Shown here: one piece after another, positions 18,927 to 27,730 of the stretch
Position numbering within the stretch: the first letter of the stretch is position 1
How the letters are laid out: the number at the start of each line of letters is the position of its first letter
Source: a virus
IMG/VR virus record: IMGVR_UViG_3300025876_000020
Coordinates: 1-64,000 of that record
DNA length: 64,000 bases
Strand: one strand, 5' to 3'
Made by a program: the position numbers and the translations under genes
The notes under the pieces: generated by a model
Told to the model about the DNA's origin: nothing
Databases searched by the model: none
What the model saw: only the letters and a program-made list of their open reading frames with translations

Positions 18927-19405
18927 ACTATTATATATCCATCTCTATTTAATGTTGTTTTTAAGGAGAGACTATAAATCTCTAAAAGGGGTATTGAAAA
19001 TATTATATCAATACTAAACTCTAACTGATCAGGTGATCCTGTTACCGTTACATTTTCAACCGTTACTCTTGGCTCTTGTGCTCCAAGCTGGTAGTATATG
19101 TCAGTAGCTAAAAAGTATGACGTTGTTGTATTGATCGGTTCAAAAAGATACTTCTTAATATCCAACCCAAACGTTGGATTTAACAACTTTTCACCAGGAG
19201 CTGTTGTTAATATGTTTTTAATCGATGTTATAACAGCATTTGCATCCTGTAGCTCACTTAAGTCTCGTGGCTGTGGTTCGGAGTATAGCTCCGATCTTAC
19301 AAACTTTGAGGCATCAAGGTCCAGTTTTAAGTCTTTAAAAATAAAGCCTCTTCTAATAGCATTATCTAGAGAGGTTGGTCTCTTTAATGAATCTATTTTA
19401 ATCAC
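18923..19405 (-). CDS. 25: Baseplate wedge protein gp25-like (160 aa)
   Basis: It matches the GPW/gp25 family: AVITSIKNILTTAPGEKLLN then PTFGLDIKKYLFEP, followed by an acidic strand pair and SLSLKTTLNRDGYIIV at the end. T4 gp25 is 132 residues; this one has a longer N-terminus. In contractile machines gp25 joins the wedge to the sheath and starts sheath assembly. The start is GTG at 19405, chosen because it lies exactly 5 nt after a late box. It is first in an operon with gp6. Confidence 0.9.
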   Translation of the reverse strand: MIKIDSLKRPTSLDNAIRRGFIFKDLKLDLDASKFVRSELYSEPQPRDLSELQDANAVITSIKNILTTAPGEKLLNPTFGLDIKKYLFEPINTTTSYFLATDIYYQLGAQEPRVTVENVTVTGSPDQLEFSIDIIFSIPLLEIYSLSLKTTLNRDGYIIV

Positions 19406-19410
19406 AACTA

Positions 19411-19418
19411 TATTTATT
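19411..19418 (-). promoter_or_regulatory. Late promoter box AATAAATA
   Basis: The box ends 5 nt before the GTG start of the gp25-like gene at 19405. Confidence 0.65.
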
Positions 19419-19509
19419 CCTTGTTACACTTTACAACAAGTTTTATCTCTAACATTATTATGTTATATACATAAAGTCATAACTTTCCATATAAATCTCA
19501 ACAAACTGA

Positions 19510-19517
19510 CATAAATA
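19510..19517 (+). promoter_or_regulatory. Late promoter box CATAAATA
   Basis: The box ends 5 nt before the ATG at 19523. It is divergent from the gp25 promoter, with about 90 nt of AT-rich DNA between them. Confidence 0.65.
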
Positions 19518-19522
19518 ATGTT

Positions 19523-20113
19523 ATGGCTAAGCAAAAGAGATTTATTCCACTATTCGAATCCTACATGAAAAGATTCGAAAGAGGTGGTTTTTTAGTAGGT
19601 GACATTTTTGAGTTTGATGATAAGTTTAAAAGTCATGATGAATATAAGGCTTTAGGCCAAAACATTAAGGATATGCTCGACGAAATGATTGAGTCTGGTC
19701 TCCTTATTCGTGTTGTAGGTATTAAGGATGAGTCGCCACAAAGATACCCTGCTAACAGTGACGGTGGTTCACTTTCACCTGTACTGAATATTGCACTTGA
19801 TAATACAGGTGGTAGAATTACACATCGTTGCTCTATTCCCTGTTGTTTAGGTCAGCCCGGTGAATCAGCATATCCCGGCTTAGATCCTATTCCAGATAGC
19901 TTATATCGTAAGGATAAGGTTAATATTAAGCCAGAAGAACTAGCCGAAGACGAGGAAAACCTTTCTAATAAGACAGATATAGGTGACGGTGAGCTTAGCC
20001 AAACACAAATAAAGCTACCTACACAAAACACTCAGATTCCTTCTAGTGCTGCAACTCCATCGATGGAAGTTAATGCATACACGAAGGATTACCTGAGTGG
20101 GTTAAAGGGCTAA
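19523..20113 (+). CDS. Probable structural-type protein of unknown function (196 aa)
   Basis: The N-terminus (RFIPLFESYMKRFERGGFLV, then GDIFEFDDKF) recalls proteins found among structural genes of T4-like marine phages, though I know no function. A cysteine pair occurs at HRCSIPCCLGQP near residue 105. Residues 135-185 are acidic and low in complexity. The gene runs against its neighbours and overlaps the 3' end of the clamp loader gene by 4 nt. It has its own late promoter, which supports expression with virion genes. Confidence 0.65.
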   Translation: MAKQKRFIPLFESYMKRFERGGFLVGDIFEFDDKFKSHDEYKALGQNIKDMLDEMIESGLLIRVVGIKDESPQRYPANSDGGSLSPVLNIALDNTGGRITHRCSIPCCLGQPGESAYPGLDPIPDSLYRKDKVNIKPEELAEDEENLSNKTDIGDGELSQTQIKLPTQNTQIPSSAATPSMEVNAYTKDYLSGLKG

Positions 20114-21033
20114 TAAGCTTTTTCTAGATTTACCCAACAAGCAAACGCGTTAATTTCCTTATCCAGGACTAACGCGCTTTTATAGAGATGATCAGCTAAT
20201 ATAGTGATCATCTCTTTCTTTTTCATATCATCCATAGGCTGCTCGTATAGATGATCTAGAAAGTTAGCCATAAGTGTATCATAGTCACCTTGAAATCTAT
20301 CTTCACTCTCAATTAAGTGCTTTCTTAGTTCTAATGACTTACCGGTAGTTATCTTTTCGAAGATCGACTTAAGTAAAGCTTCATCCGCAGCACTATTTGT
20401 AATATGCAGCTCAGAGTTAATTACACTCTTCTGCAACTCGTTAATAGTCTTACGAAGATCAGGGAAGTACCTCTTAACGAGCATTACAAACTCTTTCTTC
20501 TGTACATCTGATACTACTACCTCTTCTTGTTGTAGAATACTATAACACCTCTTAACAGCCTGATCAATTACAGGCTTCAGATCAAGTGATTGACACCTTG
20601 ATTGCAGGGCAGGAATGATCTTATGCTTGTAATTTGCAGTAAGAATAAAGCGGCAGTACTTAGCGTACGTCTCCATAGTATTACGCAATGCTCCCTGTGC
20701 CTGAGAGGTTAGACCGTCAGCCTCATCTAGTATTACCACTTTAACGCCACCGTCGAATGACTTGGTCTGAGCAAAGTTAGTGATATTGTGTCTGATGGTG
20801 TCAATACCTGACTCATCTGACGCGTTAATGTAAAGATAATTACATCCTAGTATATCATTAACAATAATCCTAGCTAAGGTCGTCTTACCTGTACCTGGAT
20901 TACCGGTGAATAGTAAGTTAGGTATTTCATCCTTAAACTGACTAACAACTCGAAGAGATTGTTCATCTAATATAAGATCATCAAGTTTTGTCGGTCTATA
21001 CTTCTCGACCCATATTTTATCAAATTCAATCAT
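20110..21033 (-). CDS. 44: Sliding clamp loader large subunit gp44-like (AAA+ ATPase, 307 aa)
   Basis: It shows all core AAA+ motifs of the RFC/gp44 family: Walker A GNPGTGKTT (44-52), Walker B VILDEAD (100-106), sensor 1 LTAN (131-134) and the SRC arginine-finger motif (145-147). The N-terminal WVEKYRPTKLDDL is the RFC signature. T4 gp44 is 319 residues. With gp62 it opens the gp45 clamp and loads it on DNA for replication and late transcription. No gp62 or gp45 lies in the window. The ATG overlaps the stop of the 38-residue basic protein (TAATG). Confidence 0.95.
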   Translation of the reverse strand: MIEFDKIWVEKYRPTKLDDLILDEQSLRVVSQFKDEIPNLLFTGNPGTGKTTLARIIVNDILGCNYLYINASDESGIDTIRHNITNFAQTKSFDGGVKVVILDEADGLTSQAQGALRNTMETYAKYCRFILTANYKHKIIPALQSRCQSLDLKPVIDQAVKRCYSILQQEEVVVSDVQKKEFVMLVKRYFPDLRKTINELQKSVINSELHITNSAADEALLKSIFEKITTGKSLELRKHLIESEDRFQGDYDTLMANFLDHLYEQPMDDMKKKEMITILADHLYKSALVLDKEINAFACWVNLEKAY

Positions 21034-21149
21034 TATCGCTTTTTACGTTTTTTCTTAGTAGGTTTACTTACAGACACTGTAACGGTCTTTCTAATCTTAG
21101 TTTTACCTACTTTTCGCTCAGTTACCTTTGTTCTTCTTGTTGTAGCCAT
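21033..21149 (-). CDS. Small highly basic protein (38 aa)
   Basis: ATG at 21149 reads MATTRRTKVTERKVGKTKIR, then continues to KPTKKKRKKR before TAA. About 16 of 38 residues are K or R. A GGTAAATA box ends exactly 5 nt before the ATG, and the stop overlaps the gp44 start by one base, so both ends are placed like those of a real gene. It may bind DNA or RNA, or be packaged; charge is the only clue. It may also serve to couple gp44 to a late promoter. Confidence 0.65.
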   Translation of the reverse strand: MATTRRTKVTERKVGKTKIRKTVTVSVSKPTKKKRKKR

Positions 21150-21153
21150 ATCT

Positions 21154-21576
21154 TTATTTACCTGAGGATCCAAATCCTTTATCACCTCTATCTGATTGTA
21201 CGACTGTTCCTTCTGTTACATTAACAGGATGATTACTATATACAACAAACTGTGCGATTCTATCACCAACCTTAACCTCGTAATCTTTATCAGTTAAGTT
21301 ATAAAGCTTTACACCTGCATCCCCACGATAACCTTCATCAATAATACCAGGATGAGGCATAATACCATGCTTGAACCCAAGTCCAGATCTACCTTCGATC
21401 TTAACCCAAAATCCAGGCTCAATAAAGCTAAACTTAAGTCCTACATCTACAACTGCTGAACCTTTTGCAGGGATTGTTACATCAACAACCGACGTTACAT
21501 CTAGACCAGTATCGTTATCATGATTCTTACCTGGAAGCACTGCATTACTATTTGTTTTCTCAAATCTTAATTCCAT
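21154..21576 (-). CDS. dut: dUTPase (140 aa)
   Basis: The five trimeric dUTPase motifs are present: NDTGLDVT (21-28), RSGLG (63-67), GIIDEGYRG (77-85), GDRIAQ (104-109) and RGDKGFGSSG (130-139). Motif III carries the tyrosine that stacks on uracil. The enzyme splits dUTP into dUMP and pyrophosphate, keeping uracil out of phage DNA and supplying dUMP for dTMP synthesis. I start it at MELRFEK (21576); the frame extends further up, but that part overlaps the promoter (-35 at 21607-21612). Confidence 0.95.
   Translation of the reverse strand: MELRFEKTNSNAVLPGKNHDNDTGLDVTSVVDVTIPAKGSAVVDVGLKFSFIEPGFWVKIEGRSGLGFKHGIMPHPGIIDEGYRGDAGVKLYNLTDKDYEVKVGDRIAQFVVYSNHPVNVTEGTVVQSDRGDKGFGSSGK
21155..21162 (-). 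promoter_or_regulatory. Late promoter box GGTAAATA
   Basis: The box ends 5 nt before the ATG of the 38-residue basic protein. It lies inside the 3' end of the dUTPase gene, and its first two bases differ from the usual box. Confidence 0.45.
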
Positions 21577-21584
21577 ATATACAT

Positions 21585-21612
21585 ATAATAGCATATAAAT
21601 GGAAAAAGTCAA
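21585..21612 (-). promoter_or_regulatory. Sigma70-type promoter for the dUTPase
   Basis: TTGACT (21612-21607), a 16-nt spacer and TATTAT (21590-21585). The predicted start of transcription lies within a few bases of the ATG at 21576. This is probably an early promoter read by host polymerase. Confidence 0.6.
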
Positions 21613-21619
21613 CTAAGAG

Positions 21620-21627
21620 ATTAAATA
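21620..21627 (+). promoter_or_regulatory. Late promoter box ATTAAATA
   Basis: The box ends 5 nt before the ATG at 21633 and fixes that start over the in-frame ATG at 21627, which overlaps the box. Confidence 0.6.
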
Positions 21628-21632
21628 TGTAT

Positions 21633-22088
21633 ATGAGTGAAATCGATGATGCTGTGGATGATATTTTATCACAAATCAAAGACCATAAAAGCACTACCCC
21701 GGAGATTAAGAGGGTGGAGGAGGATTTTGATGCTGATAAGCTGGAAGCGTTTATTCTTAATAAGACTAGCGCGCTAGTTAACACCTCTATTGATATGGTT
21801 GAAGATGTAAAGGACTACATTTCCTCAGCTCCAGAGAATAGAGATGTAGCAGCTATAGCTGAATTAATTAGGGCGTCTACTGGAGCTATTGATACACTTA
21901 ATAAACTACATGCCGCTAAAGAAGGTAATAAGTCTAGGATGGAAATAAAGCAAATAGACATTCAAGCAAAGGAGAGAATGAATATAGCTGATAATCAGAC
22001 TAAGGTACTACTCTCTAGAGACGATATTATGAAGGCACTAATGGATGATAGTGGTGATGATACGTTAGATAACACAGTTGATGTATAA
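21633..22088 (+). CDS. Probable terminase small subunit gp16-like (151 aa)
   Basis: A helical, acidic protein. The central part (IAELIRASTGAIDTLNKLHA, then KIDxQAK-like KQIDIQAKERMN) has the order and length of gp16-type small terminases of T4-like marine phages, in which a helical pair mediates ring formation. The T4 protein is 164 residues. Gp16 recognises concatemer DNA and stimulates the gp17 motor. Here it is not next to the large terminase (35401-37098), so the assignment rests on pattern only. It converges with the hub peptidase gene, with 4 nt between stops. Confidence 0.5.
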   Translation: MSEIDDAVDDILSQIKDHKSTTPEIKRVEEDFDADKLEAFILNKTSALVNTSIDMVEDVKDYISSAPENRDVAAIAELIRASTGAIDTLNKLHAAKEGNKSRMEIKQIDIQAKERMNIADNQTKVLLSRDDIMKALMDDSGDDTLDNTVDV

Positions 22089-22092
22089 CAAC

Positions 22093-24387
22093 CTACTTGA
22101 ACTCTGCCAACCATGGAGTTGTCCTAATCTTTTGAGAGGAGGACACTCCACTTTTTGTACTTATCCAGAAGTTAGATTGTGTCGTTGAGGTATATCCACG
22201 CGCTATATCAAAATGCACTGTATCTCCCATATAATTAGGGCCAGCACCACCTGCTGGTGTATAGCCTCTACCTCTCACAAAACTAACAAATCTTCTAGCT
22301 ATCTTAGTCCAACTACTATTATCACTAATCGGTAACACTCTACCTTGTGAATCATAAACTTTAAAGTCTGCGGCCATTCCCCCATAACCACCATTTACAC
22401 TATACACATTATGTCTAGATGATCCAAAGCTGTTACCACTGGTTTGTCCACCGCTAGTTATTTCGACTCGCTGAGCATTTATAGCACCTGCTGCATAAGT
22501 CAACGCCTCATATAGGTCAGGGTGAATAGGCTTATTGCGTATCTTGCCGCTATTTTTATAAATAACAGGAGTTTGTGTAACTATATCTGAACCTGTCGTA
22601 TTGGAAGAAGCTGTAAGTACCTCATCTGCATACGCCATAATGTCATATGGATCTCCTATAGCTAACCGCACCTCGCAATCAACTGTATGAGCTACAGTAT
22701 TTAAATATACCTGCCACCCTGCATCTTTAAACTTTTTTGTTGTTTTATCTTCACTAGGTGTCTTTTTAGGTAGAGTACCAAATACTGTGTTATATGCCGC
22801 TGGAGTTAAATCTATGCGTGGACTATCTCCTTCACCAGGACCAATTACTCTTACGTATTTTCTGTCTTGAGAACCACGTGGTGTTAATATAGCATATAAC
22901 CCTCTTTCTTGTATCGCCTCAGCAATACTATCGGAAGGAGCATCGTCATACCCATCAAAAAACTTAGTAAATATACTAGACAGAAATACACCTTCGTTAA
23001 ATTCCTTTGGTAATTCTTCAATGCTAAAATGTCCAGTATGACCATCAGCTTCATCCCCCTTTGAGAACGTATAATCATTTGCTATTTTATTAATTGCAAA
23101 CGCACCTGTCTCATCTAGATTAGCAGGTTTACCTAATAGTACTTGTGCTGCTCTCACACCATCACCTTCAGAATTTAAACCCGACGGGCAATAGTCTGGT
23201 ACTTTAGCAATACCGACTTTACCTTGTTTTCGTCGATCCGCAGAACTAGTATCTAATATTAGTACCTTCTCTTCTTTATTATAGTAGCTTCCTACAGAAC
23301 CAATAGTCTGTGGACTAAAAATAATTGACTTGGTTATTCTTACAAATCTATCATCGTCACCGGTTTTATAAGACGTATTGTCGTTACTAATTCTAATCCC
23401 ACCTTGAGAAGTCTGTGGTGCATCTGATGCTCCTATATCACCTGTAGGATATATACCATCATTATATCGAGTATATTTTTTACCGTTTGCTTGACCAGTA
23501 CTAATATTTGCTGGTGTACTTGTATTATCTCTATAAGGATTATACCGTAAGGCGCTTTGAGCTTTATCTGCACATCCACCTAGTTCAGCTGATATTTCAG
23601 TTAAAATGTTTGTAGCCACCTGATCTAGATCAAAGAAACTTTTAACATCAGGTGTATATAGTAATGGTTGTCCGTTACTGTCTCTATAACTTCTTGCATC
23701 ATTACCATTTGCTACCAAATGATTTAAAACGCCTTCAATATTCTCTTTACCAACAAAGGCTTCCTGTGTATTACTCCATGCCTGTTTAGCTGTTTGAGTA
23801 ATACTTGCAACACCATTAGCGAACATTTCAGGTATACTATTTCGTACAGCATCATCTAACCCGTTATACAAGTTTGTTAATGTACCTGCAACACTCCCAA
23901 CGTCAAAGGAGTTACTGCTAGTTTTATTAGATCCAACCTGTGCAAGTCTTCCAACACTATCTGACGTTTCAGAGAAAATATTGCATGGTGAATTCCAACA
24001 ATCACTTGCAGCCTCTTTCAATGAATCGATAAACTCCACCTCATCATCTCCACGAGTTACATCAGGGTAATTAGAATCATTAAATATTGCATTTATTCTA
24101 TCTATCTCACCACTAAAGAAGGGATGAGACTTCATTTTATCACAGTAAAAATTTAGAGTTGATTGATCGAGGTTAGCACTATTAATAACAAGGGTTTCAA
24201 TAGCTCTTCTTGCTGCATCAATATCACCATTATTCCAAGCCGCGTGAAAGTTTACAGCAATATCTACATCCACTTCAAAGTCAGGATCATCTACAAGCTC
24301 ACAGAAGGGTGTAGCATACGCTAAGTAGTCTTTACTTAACGCATTACCGAACAGCTTTTCGTGCATATTATTTCCGTATATTACCAT
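22093..24387 (-). CDS. Baseplate hub/tail lysin with C-terminal M15-like peptidase domain (764 aa)
   Basis: The C-terminal 130 residues resemble M15 D-Ala-D-Ala carboxypeptidases and endolysins. SSRH (H659), GGMAADFKV (D674) and DTVHFDIA (H725) supply the expected H, D, H zinc ligands. The 630 residues before it include two cysteines in SDCWNSPCNIF and beta-rich central sequence (TKSIIFSPQTIGSVGSYYN). The gene directly follows the gp27-like hub, which is where T4 encodes gp5, the hub lysozyme. It probably cuts peptidoglycan cross-links during injection, so a peptidase seems to have replaced the muramidase. I keep ATG 24387; MHEKLFG at 24366 is an alternative. Confidence 0.7.
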   Translation of the reverse strand: MVIYGNNMHEKLFGNALSKDYLAYATPFCELVDDPDFEVDVDIAVNFHAAWNNGDIDAARRAIETLVINSANLDQSTLNFYCDKMKSHPFFSGEIDRINAIFNDSNYPDVTRGDDEVEFIDSLKEAASDCWNSPCNIFSETSDSVGRLAQVGSNKTSSNSFDVGSVAGTLTNLYNGLDDAVRNSIPEMFANGVASITQTAKQAWSNTQEAFVGKENIEGVLNHLVANGNDARSYRDSNGQPLLYTPDVKSFFDLDQVATNILTEISAELGGCADKAQSALRYNPYRDNTSTPANISTGQANGKKYTRYNDGIYPTGDIGASDAPQTSQGGIRISNDNTSYKTGDDDRFVRITKSIIFSPQTIGSVGSYYNKEEKVLILDTSSADRRKQGKVGIAKVPDYCPSGLNSEGDGVRAAQVLLGKPANLDETGAFAINKIANDYTFSKGDEADGHTGHFSIEELPKEFNEGVFLSSIFTKFFDGYDDAPSDSIAEAIQERGLYAILTPRGSQDRKYVRVIGPGEGDSPRIDLTPAAYNTVFGTLPKKTPSEDKTTKKFKDAGWQVYLNTVAHTVDCEVRLAIGDPYDIMAYADEVLTASSNTTGSDIVTQTPVIYKNSGKIRNKPIHPDLYEALTYAAGAINAQRVEITSGGQTSGNSFGSSRHNVYSVNGGYGGMAADFKVYDSQGRVLPISDNSSWTKIARRFVSFVRGRGYTPAGGAGPNYMGDTVHFDIARGYTSTTQSNFWISTKSGVSSSQKIRTTPWLAEFK

Positions 24388-24393
24388 GTCTTA

Positions 24394-25902
24394 TTATTTA
24401 GTTGTTAAGATTTTTTTAACATTACCAAAAAAATCTGTGGTACCGGTTACTAGCTTTTTTAACCCCTCCTTTACTGCAGGTATAACATCACCCAGAGTTT
24501 CTACTACATCACCTGCTAGTAATACTAATGGGTAGAGATCACTATACATTACCTCGTAACTTTGGTCATTACCAGTCAATCGTACTGCAGTAATTTCATT
24601 TGTATGATCTAACCCGTTAAATATATGCTTTACAGATACAACAAACCATGGTTGTTTATCAAACTTAGGACCGTCACCGTTAATAGTTATAAACATACCC
24701 GGCTTTCTATACATCTTACCAGGTACATTTAAGATAATACTTTCACCTAAACATAAAAAGCTTCTTTTAGTCTTATTTTGTACACTATTTTTTAAAATGT
24801 CTACACCATCACTCTCTTTATTGTTATCACGTGCAACTGTAAAAAGCTTTTTATCTGCCTTACGTAAAAGTGGTATATTAGAATATATGGGGCCCCTCAA
24901 CTTTAAGTCATCTGATTCAAACGAACTTACTATAGATGTAAAGTCTAACAGCTCAACTCGAGTTTCTGTTAAATCCTCACCAGTTAAATCAAGTTGATAA
25001 TCTCCCCAGTGCTTACCTCTAGCCAGGTCTAGATCTGCCTCTAGTATTTGATAGTCCTCAATGTTATTTGTAGTTAGTGTTCCTGACTTACCAGTATATG
25101 GAGCTATGTTAAACTCTTCTAGATATACACTACTGTAATCACGACCACTTTCTATATTACCGGAAATATACGCATTTAAAAAATCAGCATGGTCATCTGT
25201 AAATAAGTCCTTAAAGGTTAACCTACGACCTGCATTTTCTGTTGAGACTATCTTAAGAATTGGTAGCTTACCAGATATATTTGTACTTAAAGCCATTTTA
25301 GATAGAATATCATACAACGACTCATTCGTATTATCCCTAAAAGATATAAAATCACCAGTTACAGGCGTCTCAATAAACTCTCCAAGTATATTACCCTCAC
25401 CTCTAGTGAGTATTTTTTCCTGCCACGTATTAATAATTCTTTTCATATGATTAGTGATATTATCACTATCATCATTGCTGAATAGATCAATAGAGTATAA
25501 GGACGACTTCTTAAGCAGAGATGAAACTACTTCTTCTATTTTATATACAGCTCTATTGTTTTGAATGTTTTCAGATAGAGACGAGCCATCTTCTATCAAC
25601 GATAAAAAACTAATCGACTTTTTACCGAGCTGCTTATTTAGAGACTCGGTATCCATTATATTAATATCAATATATGTACTGTGACTAGAACTACTATCTA
25701 ACTTATCTAATAACCTGTGTTTATTGTCAATAGATATAGTTCCCTTTAATCCCATATCGAGTATATTATCCTCAATCGAGAGATACGAAATTACACCGGG
25801 CGATAATGGAAGAGACTCTGTTTTACCGGTAAACTTATTCTCTTTTATCAGAGATAGGCTAAACTTTAAATTAGTGCCCTTAGTATTTACATCTGTACTC
25901 AT
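24394..25902 (-). CDS. Baseplate hub protein gp27-like (502 aa)
   Basis: It has the layout of hub proteins of the gp27/late-control-D fold: an N-terminal barrel (LSIEDNILDMGLKGTISI), a mid domain with LYDILSKMALST, and a second barrel near residue 390-450 (GESIILNVPGKMYRKPGMF, then WFVVSVKHIFNGLDHTNEIT). T4 gp27 is 391 residues. The hub trimer adapts the tube to the spike. A helical C-terminus (VVETLGDVIPAVKEGLKKLV) is extra. Its ATG overlaps the stop of the gp53-like gene (TAATG). Confidence 0.6.
   Translation of the reverse strand: MSTDVNTKGTNLKFSLSLIKENKFTGKTESLPLSPGVISYLSIEDNILDMGLKGTISIDNKHRLLDKLDSSSSHSTYIDINIMDTESLNKQLGKKSISFLSLIEDGSSLSENIQNNRAVYKIEEVVSSLLKKSSLYSIDLFSNDDSDNITNHMKRIINTWQEKILTRGEGNILGEFIETPVTGDFISFRDNTNESLYDILSKMALSTNISGKLPILKIVSTENAGRRLTFKDLFTDDHADFLNAYISGNIESGRDYSSVYLEEFNIAPYTGKSGTLTTNNIEDYQILEADLDLARGKHWGDYQLDLTGEDLTETRVELLDFTSIVSSFESDDLKLRGPIYSNIPLLRKADKKLFTVARDNNKESDGVDILKNSVQNKTKRSFLCLGESIILNVPGKMYRKPGMFITINGDGPKFDKQPWFVVSVKHIFNGLDHTNEITAVRLTGNDQSYEVMYSDLYPLVLLAGDVVETLGDVIPAVKEGLKKLVTGTTDFFGNVKKILTTK
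24395..24402 (-). promoter_or_regulatory. Late promoter box ACTAAATA
   Basis: The box ends 7 nt before the ATG at 24387 and overlaps the stop codon of the hub gene. Confidence 0.5.
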
Positions 25903-26282
25903 TAGGAATTATTCATTTGCGAGAGTATATCTATAACATACTCTGCCTTTATAAACTTAATAGGTATACCGCTTTTTGCAAGAAATATATAGTCAGGTCT
26001 ATTAACTAAAAATATTAACCACCATAAAGACATAGTACCATACACTTTATGAGAGAGGGTAGTCCAGGGTATATCATAACTTAATTCAGTTTCATTAAAA
26101 ACACTATCATCTAGATCCTCAGGTAACGATACATTATTAAGCGTATTGTAGAAGTAGTGCTGATTATCTATGTTGTCTAATATATTAACGTTAAATATAT
26201 TTTCATACAGGCTAAGATCTAGACTACTAATATCAGTATCCTTTATACTGTTCTGTTTAGCTCCATTGTTAATTGTACTCAT
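25902..26282 (-). CDS. Baseplate wedge protein gp53-like, LysM-type fold (126 aa)
   Basis: Residues 70-122 (WTTLSHKVYGTMSLWWLIFL, then SGIPIKFIKAEYVIDIL) fit the LysM-like core of T4 gp53, which has a similar A-x-x-x-Y-G-x-x-x-x-x-W-x-L pattern. T4 gp53 is 196 residues, so this is a short version with a different N-terminus. In contractile baseplates such LysM proteins clamp the wedge to the hub or sheath. It overlaps the gp27-like gene by one base. No promoter box is evident, so it is likely read from upstream genes. Confidence 0.65.
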   Translation of the reverse strand: MSTINNGAKQNSIKDTDISSLDLSLYENIFNVNILDNIDNQHYFYNTLNNVSLPEDLDDSVFNETELSYDIPWTTLSHKVYGTMSLWWLIFLVNRPDYIFLAKSGIPIKFIKAEYVIDILSQMNNS

Positions 26283-26312
26283 TATTAATGTTGTTTAATT
26301 TAACGTTCTGGG

Positions 26313-27725
26313 TTATAACCCAGTACCAAAAGTCCCCGAACCGCCAAAGGCACCGTCAAAATCATAGTTCCCCGCGCCATAGACTTTCTTCTTCACCTCA
26401 TCTGGCAGAGTTTCCGCCTTTGCTTTTTCAATCAACGCGGCTTGGAAATTTATTCTACCTTCGGGAGTATTCTCTTTGAGGTAAGGAGCACTAGTGTTCT
26501 GAGGAGCTGATGGATCCTGTGAAGGTGTAGGTCCGAATGTTGCAACAGTGTCACCGTCACCAGGTTTTGGTCCACCTGTATCATTTCGACCGACAGATAC
26601 TTCATTGTCTATTATTCTAACACCAAAACCCTCACCAACCATTAAGTTTGCGTAGTCAAGTATTAGTGACTGAAGCTCTATAGTAACTTCATATGCATCT
26701 GGTATAGGCGCAGTAATATTACCTAGCCCGTTAATGTAAAAACTCTTATTTCTTACAGTACCTTTAAAATCTACGCTGAGACTCTTAATATAAGCATATG
26801 GCATATTAACTAGTCCGGGTAAAGTAATGTCGTACATCTTAGGTGGCATTGTACGTGCAAAAGATGTTTTATATGGCTTGTTTTGATAAGTTAATAGCCA
26901 CAAAAATTCGTAGTTTTGTATATATGGTACCTTTGAGCCTCTCTTGACTGTATTAAACAATGGAATTGTTACAGTTAAGCTAGGCCCCTCGTCGTTGAAA
27001 TTATAATACTTTGCTTCTTGTATATAAACGCCTGGCTGAGACAAGTTAACTGCCTGAGACACCTCATTCACCATGTCCATACCAGTATTGATCGCGCCCC
27101 TTATAAGTCCTTGATTATCGGCACTACCCCAGTTATTAGTAATTGTAGGAGGGTTTTCAAAGTAAGGTAAGCAGTACTTAAAGCCGGTATCTTTTGTTAG
27201 ATAGAGTCCGATTAAAGAACGTAAATAGTTTTGGGTGAGTCTTTTCGCTTCAGCATCAGATGCTCCGGCTAAATTTTGACTTAAAAATTCGGCGCCTCTG
27301 TTTATTAAAGATAGCCCTGAATTAATACCGTCAAGTCCATTTGCAGCTAGCTGCCTTAGTATACCATTATCTTCACCAGCGCCCAATAACCATTGTTTCA
27401 TCTGGCTTGTAACTTCCTGAGCGTTTTCAATATCCTTCTGTGCAGATTCGAAGTAATATAAAGCTTGAGCTAGTTGCGAGTCAAGAATTTGCTCTTTCTC
27501 AACCATAAAAAGGTTTGGTATTTTTGCAATTGCAGCTTGTGTTAGGGCACTCGAAGTACCACCTGCAAACCAACTAAAATCGCGGATAACATCGATACAT
27601 GTTGATTTAGGTATAGGTTTTCTATATACGTCGTCATTAGGAATAGTAGTATCTTGACTACCACTCTTTAAAAAAGTGGCTAACCTAGCTTCCTTTACAT
27701 CTTCAAATTTATCTATATAATACAT
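26313..27725 (-). CDS. Baseplate tube-cap or hub protein, gp48-like (470 aa)
   Basis: The C-terminal part (IKSLSVDFKGTV, then IPDAYEVTIELQSLILDYAN) resembles the end of T4 gp48, where a tube-like beta domain closes with T-x-E-I-x-x-x-E-I-L-x-L-N-R. The N-terminal 200 residues are helical (LDSQLAQALYYFESAQKDIE). A glycine- and proline-rich linker (VGRNDTGGPKPGDGDTVA) leads to a short basic end. It sits between the tape measure-like and gp53-like genes, consistent with a protein on which the tube is built. The homologue assignment is tentative. Confidence 0.5.
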   Translation of the reverse strand: MYYIDKFEDVKEARLATFLKSGSQDTTIPNDDVYRKPIPKSTCIDVIRDFSWFAGGTSSALTQAAIAKIPNLFMVEKEQILDSQLAQALYYFESAQKDIENAQEVTSQMKQWLLGAGEDNGILRQLAANGLDGINSGLSLINRGAEFLSQNLAGASDAEAKRLTQNYLRSLIGLYLTKDTGFKYCLPYFENPPTITNNWGSADNQGLIRGAINTGMDMVNEVSQAVNLSQPGVYIQEAKYYNFNDEGPSLTVTIPLFNTVKRGSKVPYIQNYEFLWLLTYQNKPYKTSFARTMPPKMYDITLPGLVNMPYAYIKSLSVDFKGTVRNKSFYINGLGNITAPIPDAYEVTIELQSLILDYANLMVGEGFGVRIIDNEVSVGRNDTGGPKPGDGDTVATFGPTPSQDPSAPQNTSAPYLKENTPEGRINFQAALIEKAKAETLPDEVKKKVYGAGNYDFDGAFGGSGTFGTGL

Positions 27726-27730
27726 AATTA

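Noticed and set aside
19419-19509. Possible regulatory hairpin between the gp25 and plus-strand promoters (CTTGTT with AACAAG)
   Set aside because: Only 6 bp with a 9-nt loop in AT-rich DNA and no T-tract; too weak to call.
21577-21612. Longer N-terminus for the dUTPase
   Set aside because: These codons lie over the sigma70 promoter and add hydrophobic residues not found in the family.
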